A stretch of 56,268 nt of DNA. It comes from Candidatus Aerophobota bacterium (GTDB lineage: Bacteria; Aerophobota; Aerophobia; Aerophobales; B3-G15). Within the stretch, counting starts at the first letter, position 1; the number at the start of each line of letters is the position of its first letter. The notes under the pieces are model-generated. The model was not told the origin of the DNA, made no database searches, and saw nothing but the letters and a program-made list of their open reading frames with translations. Where the stretch lies: NCBI GenBank assembly GCA_030615365.1, contig JAUWZM010000008.1:1-56268 (forward strand), given 5' to 3'. The translations under genes and the position numbers were made by a program. This document shows, piece after piece, positions 52,879-56,268 of the stretch.

Positions 52879-53832
52879 TTATTTCAGACCAAGCATTCCT
52901 CCAATAATGATATTGATAGCTTCCTCTTCTTTCAACCCGCGTGCCATCAGGGTCTCCAATTCCTTTTGATTAATCCTGCCAATAGATGCCTCATGCGTTA
53001 CCTGGGCTTTGTCATGTGAAACATCAACCAAAGGGATGGCTTTGGCTTTTGCCTCATCCTGGACAATTTCAATGCAATCCACATGTCCACGAGTATCGGA
53101 AGCACAAGCCTTCATCTCACTAATAACCTCGCTTTGAGCTCTCTCGCGAACTGCTACCCTACTCTTAATCAAACCTTTCGCATTCCTGCCAAGCAATTCT
53201 GCACTCTCCTTAATCCTGATTACATCTTCACCATAACCATATACCCTGGCTACCATCTCCAAAAAGCCACTTTCATTTATCTCTGCTTGATAATCAATAT
53301 CTAACTTACCTACCCTTCCCTTTATGAGCAAGAAATTAGCACAAAAATATGCACCCTTACCCACTTTTATTTTTGCTTGAGGAACAACCTCAATACCACC
53401 AGTTGCACCATGATAGTGAACCTCATCATATCGATACACAGCCCTATCCTCTAAAATTATTTTTGCCTCCATAATGTGTTGAACCTTTACTGCGTTGGGA
53501 AATACACAGTGGGCAAGAATCGTTATTTCCGCTCCTTTTTTGATCAACGTATTGATTTTAATCTCTTGCCTTCCTTCTTTGGGAAGAACACCAAAACATA
53601 AATGTACTGGATGAGTAATATGAACATCTTCTTTAACGGTTAGATCAATATCTACTCCGCTATTTGTTTCCTCTGTATCTATAATGAGTCCTTCTACCAG
53701 ATGACTTCCTAAAACCTTGTTTTTGTGAACTACCAAATGTGCAACCTTTGAATCCTTAAAAGCATTGAGTTTTCCTCCTGCTTTTTGATATGCCTCTGCC
53801 ATTATTTGATAATCTTCCCACATATCTTTCAT
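52879..53832 (-). CDS. SufB/SufD-family scaffold protein
   Basis: A 317-residue SufBD core protein, the iron-sulfur scaffold subunit that pairs with SufC. Features are the beta-helix region (KINTLIKKGAEITILAHC; EVHYHGATGGIEV) and the C-terminal VSHDKAQVTHEASIGRINQKELETLMARGL. It is shorter than classical SufB (about 470) and lacks its N-terminal extension, as in two-gene SUF systems of archaea and anaerobes. I start at the ATG at 53832; a longer TTG frame overlaps sufC, and an ATG at 53823 is possible. Confidence 0.9.
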   Translation of the reverse strand: MKDMWEDYQIMAEAYQKAGGKLNAFKDSKVAHLVVHKNKVLGSHLVEGLIIDTEETNSGVDIDLTVKEDVHITHPVHLCFGVLPKEGRQEIKINTLIKKGAEITILAHCVFPNAVKVQHIMEAKIILEDRAVYRYDEVHYHGATGGIEVVPQAKIKVGKGAYFCANFLLIKGRVGKLDIDYQAEINESGFLEMVARVYGYGEDVIRIKESAELLGRNAKGLIKSRVAVRERAQSEVISEMKACASDTRGHVDCIEIVQDEAKAKAIPLVDVSHDKAQVTHEASIGRINQKELETLMARGLKEEEAINIIIGGMLGLK

Positions 53833-53848
53833 CTTGCCTTTATTTCTT

Positions 53849-54556
53849 TTATTTAAATTTAGGGCACTTAAGGCATCTGTCTTCAAAATATTCTACTATT
53901 CCTTGAGTAGCGCCTTCCCTGATCAAATAGCCTTCACCTATTAGAGCCGCTCGTTCAGCAATTTTGGCTACATCTACTCGATGAGTAATTAAAATCACTG
54001 TGGTACCCCTTTCTCTAATGTCATAGATAAACCCAACGATTCTATCCAAAGTCAGAATATCAATGCCCGAGTCTGGTTCATCAAGAATAGCTAATTGAGG
54101 TTCCATGATAAAAACAGCAGCTAATTCGATGCGTTTCCTCTCACCACCACTCAATGCCTTATCTACCTTTCGTTTCAGATATTCTTTAGGATCAAGGAGG
54201 ACTTTTTGCAGGGCTTCCTCAACTGCCATCGGATGGTCATTTCTTTTTCTACTCAGTAGAAGATAATCCGCCACGGTGATTCCTTCAAACCGAGTTGGTT
54301 CTTGCCAGGCAAGAGTAATTCCTAACTTCGCCCTTTGCCAGATAGATAGATTAGCAATCTCTTGTCCTTTGAAGATAATTCCTCCCTCATCTGGTTTATA
54401 GCCATTACAACCCATTATGGAATAAGCCAAACTACTCTTACCTGCTCCATTAGGACCTAAAATACTGTAAATCTCTCCAGCTTTGACTGTGAAATCTATA
54501 CTTCTTAAGATTATTTTATCGTCCTTTTTTAGAGTCAAATTCTGTATTTTGAGCAT
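53849..54556 (-). CDS. sufC: SufC ATPase
   Basis: A 235-residue ABC-type ATPase of the SUF pathway. Walker A is GPNGAGKSS, the signature ALSGGERKR, Walker B LAILDEPDSGID, and the switch ILITHR. The GMGCNGY-like segment (SIMGCNGY) and DRCLKCPKF tail are usual for SufC. It precedes SufBD by 16 bases; no SufS, SufU, SufD or SufE gene is adjacent. Confidence 0.95.
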   Translation of the reverse strand: MLKIQNLTLKKDDKIILRSIDFTVKAGEIYSILGPNGAGKSSLAYSIMGCNGYKPDEGGIIFKGQEIANLSIWQRAKLGITLAWQEPTRFEGITVADYLLLSRKRNDHPMAVEEALQKVLLDPKEYLKRKVDKALSGGERKRIELAAVFIMEPQLAILDEPDSGIDILTLDRIVGFIYDIRERGTTVILITHRVDVAKIAERAALIGEGYLIREGATQGIVEYFEDRCLKCPKFK

Positions 54557-54625
54557 ATTAAATTCCCATCCACCTACTCCTCCATTCTAAAAGTAACAGC
54601 AAAATTAACCCAGAGCAAACTCGTA

Positions 54626-54952
54626 TCATTCATTTAAAATATTTTTAACTTTCTCCTCAAGGATTTTTCTAGAAACTGCTCCCACTGTCTGATCCATAAT
54701 ATTTCCATTTTTGAAGAATAGGATCGTAGGTATCCCCATGATATGGTACTTGCCAGCAATTGAAGAATTTTCATCAACATTTAATTTTCCCACTTTAATC
54801 TTCCCTTCATACTCATTGGAAATTTCCTCTATAATTGGAGAAATCATTCTACAGGGTGCACACCAAGTAGCCCAGAAATCTACAATCATCGGAATGTTAG
54901 ATTTAATTACCTCTTCTTCCCAGTTAGATTCACTTAAAGTAACTTCAGCCAT
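54626..54952 (-). CDS. trxA: Thioredoxin
   Basis: A 108-residue thioredoxin with active site WCAPC (residues 30-34), an uncommon Ala replacing Gly, and the cis-Pro in GIPTILFF. I start at the ATG at 54952, preceded by GGAGG at 5 bases; upstream ATGs in frame overlap that site. It lies between NadA and the suf genes, both iron-sulfur-related. Confidence 0.95.
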   Translation of the reverse strand: MAEVTLSESNWEEEVIKSNIPMIVDFWATWCAPCRMISPIIEEISNEYEGKIKVGKLNVDENSSIAGKYHIMGIPTILFFKNGNIMDQTVGAVSRKILEEKVKNILNE

Positions 54953-55024
54953 TTTCTCCTCCATCATATTGTATATTTGTAACAATTATTACTTTTTCCT
55001 TCTTTTGTATTTATCTATTCTCCT

Positions 55025-55960
55025 TTAAGTATATTCCAACATTCTATTAAGTGCCTTTTTAGCCTCTCTTTGAATGTCCTGCTCTATTTCAATTTTATAT
55101 TTTTCCTCTTTTAAAGATAAATAAACATCCTCTAAGCCGGTCAACTTCATATTCTGACACATAAGGGAAGGTCCAGCGGTGAAAAACCTCTTTTTCGGAT
55201 TTTCCTTTTTTAACCTGTGAATCAATCCCACCTCCGTGCCAATGACGAACTTTTTTGCCTTTGACTTTTTAGCAAAATCTACCATCCCTCCCGTACTTGC
55301 TACCTCATCAGCTAATTCAATGACCTCGGGCCTGCACTCAGGATGAACAATGACTACTGCATCAGGATGGGTTTCTTTTGCCCTTTTTATATACTCTGCG
55401 CAAATTCTATCATGGACATAACAATAACCATTATAGGGAATAATCTCTTTCTCTGTAAAGCCAGATACATAACTGGCTAAATTTCTATCGGGAACAAATA
55501 TAATCCCTTTGGCATCTATATTCTGGACAATTCTTATAGCATTGGAGGAGGTGCAACAAACATCACTTCCTGCTTTCACCTCTGCGGTTGTATTCACATA
55601 AGAGACAACCTTAGCCCCGGGGTATTTCGTCTTAATTTCTTTTAACTGCTCTTTGGTAATCATATCAGCCATAGGACATCCAGCTTCTTTTCTGGGGAGA
55701 AGAACCATCTTGTCTGGTGAGAGTATCTTCGCTGTCTCGGCCATAAACCGCACGCCACAGAAAACAACTATCTTACAGGAAAGTCTCTCGACCTCTCGGC
55801 TTAACCCCAATGAATCACCAACAAAATCCGCTATATCCTGAACCTCACCTTGCTGATAATTATGGGCAAGAATAATGGCATTCTTTTTTTCTTTAAGTCG
55901 CAAGATTTCCTCTATTAAATCAGCATCATTATTCTTTTCTTTAAAGTTTCTTCCTTCCAT
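55025..55960 (-). CDS. nadA: Quinolinate synthase
   Basis: A 311-residue NadA, which condenses iminoaspartate with dihydroxyacetone phosphate in NAD synthesis using an oxygen-sensitive 4Fe-4S cluster. Motifs: AHNYQQGEVQDIADFVGDS, VFCGVRFMAETAKIL, VNTTAEVKAGSDVCCTSSNA, VHPECRPEV and the late FFTAGPSLMCQNMK supply the three cluster cysteines. AGAGG lies before the ATG. NadB and NadC are not in the window. It leads the run to thioredoxin and suf. Confidence 0.96.
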   Translation of the reverse strand: MEGRNFKEKNNDADLIEEILRLKEKKNAIILAHNYQQGEVQDIADFVGDSLGLSREVERLSCKIVVFCGVRFMAETAKILSPDKMVLLPRKEAGCPMADMITKEQLKEIKTKYPGAKVVSYVNTTAEVKAGSDVCCTSSNAIRIVQNIDAKGIIFVPDRNLASYVSGFTEKEIIPYNGYCYVHDRICAEYIKRAKETHPDAVVIVHPECRPEVIELADEVASTGGMVDFAKKSKAKKFVIGTEVGLIHRLKKENPKKRFFTAGPSLMCQNMKLTGLEDVYLSLKEEKYKIEIEQDIQREAKKALNRMLEYT

Positions 55961-56047
55961 AGTTCAACCTCTTTAACGCAATAAATATTTCTCTTTTCTA
56001 AAAACGCCTTACTGCTTACAAATAGTGGTTATCTTTCAATGGTTGCT

Positions 56048-56075
56048 ATTATATCTTTTCCTTCAAAGGTGTCAA
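56048..56075 (-). promoter_or_regulatory. nadA promoter
   Basis: On the minus strand a perfect TTGACA (56070-56075) and TATAAT (56048-56053) with a 16-bp spacer, about 80 bases before the nadA ATG. Confidence 0.8.
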
Positions 56076-56081
56076 AAATCC

Positions 56082-56268
56082 TTAATTGAGAGCTCTGAAA
56101 AATCCTTTTTCTTTTTGCTGCTCGGCAAGGTGTTTCCATAAGGCAGCGGCGATCAAGGCGGGTCTATGCGTTCAAACTCTTAGTTATCTTGTAACCTGAG
56201 ACATCGCCCATAAGAGCCACAGCATAAAGATAAGAGTAGAACTTAACCGCAACATTGGAAAGCACCGA
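56082..56268 (-). pseudogene. Partial coding trace at right edge, apparently frameshifted
   Basis: Reading leftward from the window edge, one minus-strand frame gives a protein-like segment ending ALMGDVSGYKITKSLNA before TAG (56164-56166). The next frame then gives PALIAAALWKHLAEQQKEK GFFRALN and TAA (56082-56084). Both halves look like real protein and base composition is more GC-rich than the surroundings, so this is probably the 3' end of one gene broken by a frameshift. I do not recognise the family. Confidence 0.4.

Noticed and set aside
56100..56268. Structured RNA gene (tmRNA or RNase P RNA) at the right edge
   Set aside because: No conserved RNA core was found; the segment reads as protein in two successive frames.

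Overview
The window is AT-rich, densely coded DNA from a bacterium with a Gram-negative-type envelope: an LptE-like lipoprotein, a PorV-like outer-membrane protein, MurJ, and type IV pilus/type II secretion parts (PilB, PilC). Gene content points to an anaerobic life: a 2-oxoacid:ferredoxin oxidoreductase subunit, two URO-D-family (corrinoid-type) methyltransferase-like proteins, B12 scavenging, a two-gene SUF system and oxygen-sensitive NadA. A complete di-myo-inositol-phosphate (DIP) pathway is suggested by Ino1 plus an IPCT/DIPPS fusion. DIP is mainly a solute of thermophiles, so a thermophilic ancestry is possible. I cannot name the phylum; an uncultured lineage of the Omnitrophota/Aerophobota/WOR-3 kind would fit. 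TAG, TAA and TGA all serve as stops.

Layout. 1-3.75 kb: a three-gene catabolic cluster (URO-D family protein, clan-A glycosidase, zinc dehydrogenase). 3.75-11.4 kb, minus strand: an unknown protein, PilC-PilB and a heterodimeric ABC exporter. 11.6-16.2 kb: queA, then Ino1, IPCT/DIPPS and an overlapping HD-domain gene. 16.2-20.5 kb: a DUF429 remnant, murJ, rpsT and lepA. 20.5-29 kb, minus strand: a long run from apbE and recJ through apt, coaBC, NfeD protease, NfeD, slipin and LptE to an orphan ferredoxin-oxidoreductase beta subunit. 29-32.5 kb: a defence/toxin island (AbiE and VapC/AbrB modules). 32.7-41.8 kb: a second URO-D protein, then a cobalamin riboswitch driving btuF-cobT-cobD-asnB-like-DUF71-btuC-btuD. 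41.8-42.5 kb: an AbrB/RelE cassette framed by 47-bp direct repeats. 42.8-48.1 kb: a surface operon with a cohesin protein, a small membrane protein, a PorV-like barrel and a dockerin-bearing beta-helix protein. 48.6-49.3 kb: VapBC. 49.4-56.3 kb: a CCC1/VIT1-like protein, divergent gshB/gshA, NifU, SufBD-SufC, thioredoxin and NadA.

Three points stand out. First, the riboswitch operon puts two consecutive PP-loop ATPases (AsnB-like with a zinc ribbon, and DUF71) among B12 uptake and tail-assembly genes; this looks like an undescribed corrinoid amidation or remodelling step. Second, the HD-domain gene overlapping IPCT/DIPPS is a natural candidate for the DIP-phosphate phosphatase. Third, the window is peppered with small mobile sequences: a MITE-like family with GTAAT-type inverted ends and 9-14 bp target duplications, one of which appears to have shortened RecJ; REP-like hairpin elements; and the toxin-antitoxin cassette that rebuilt the 3' end of btuD. 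The cohesin gene also has an amber codon immediately after its well-placed ATG.

Most promoters I could find follow one form, TTGACA with a 15-17 bp spacer and a TATAAT-like -10 box. All assignments come from reading the sequence; no database search was run.
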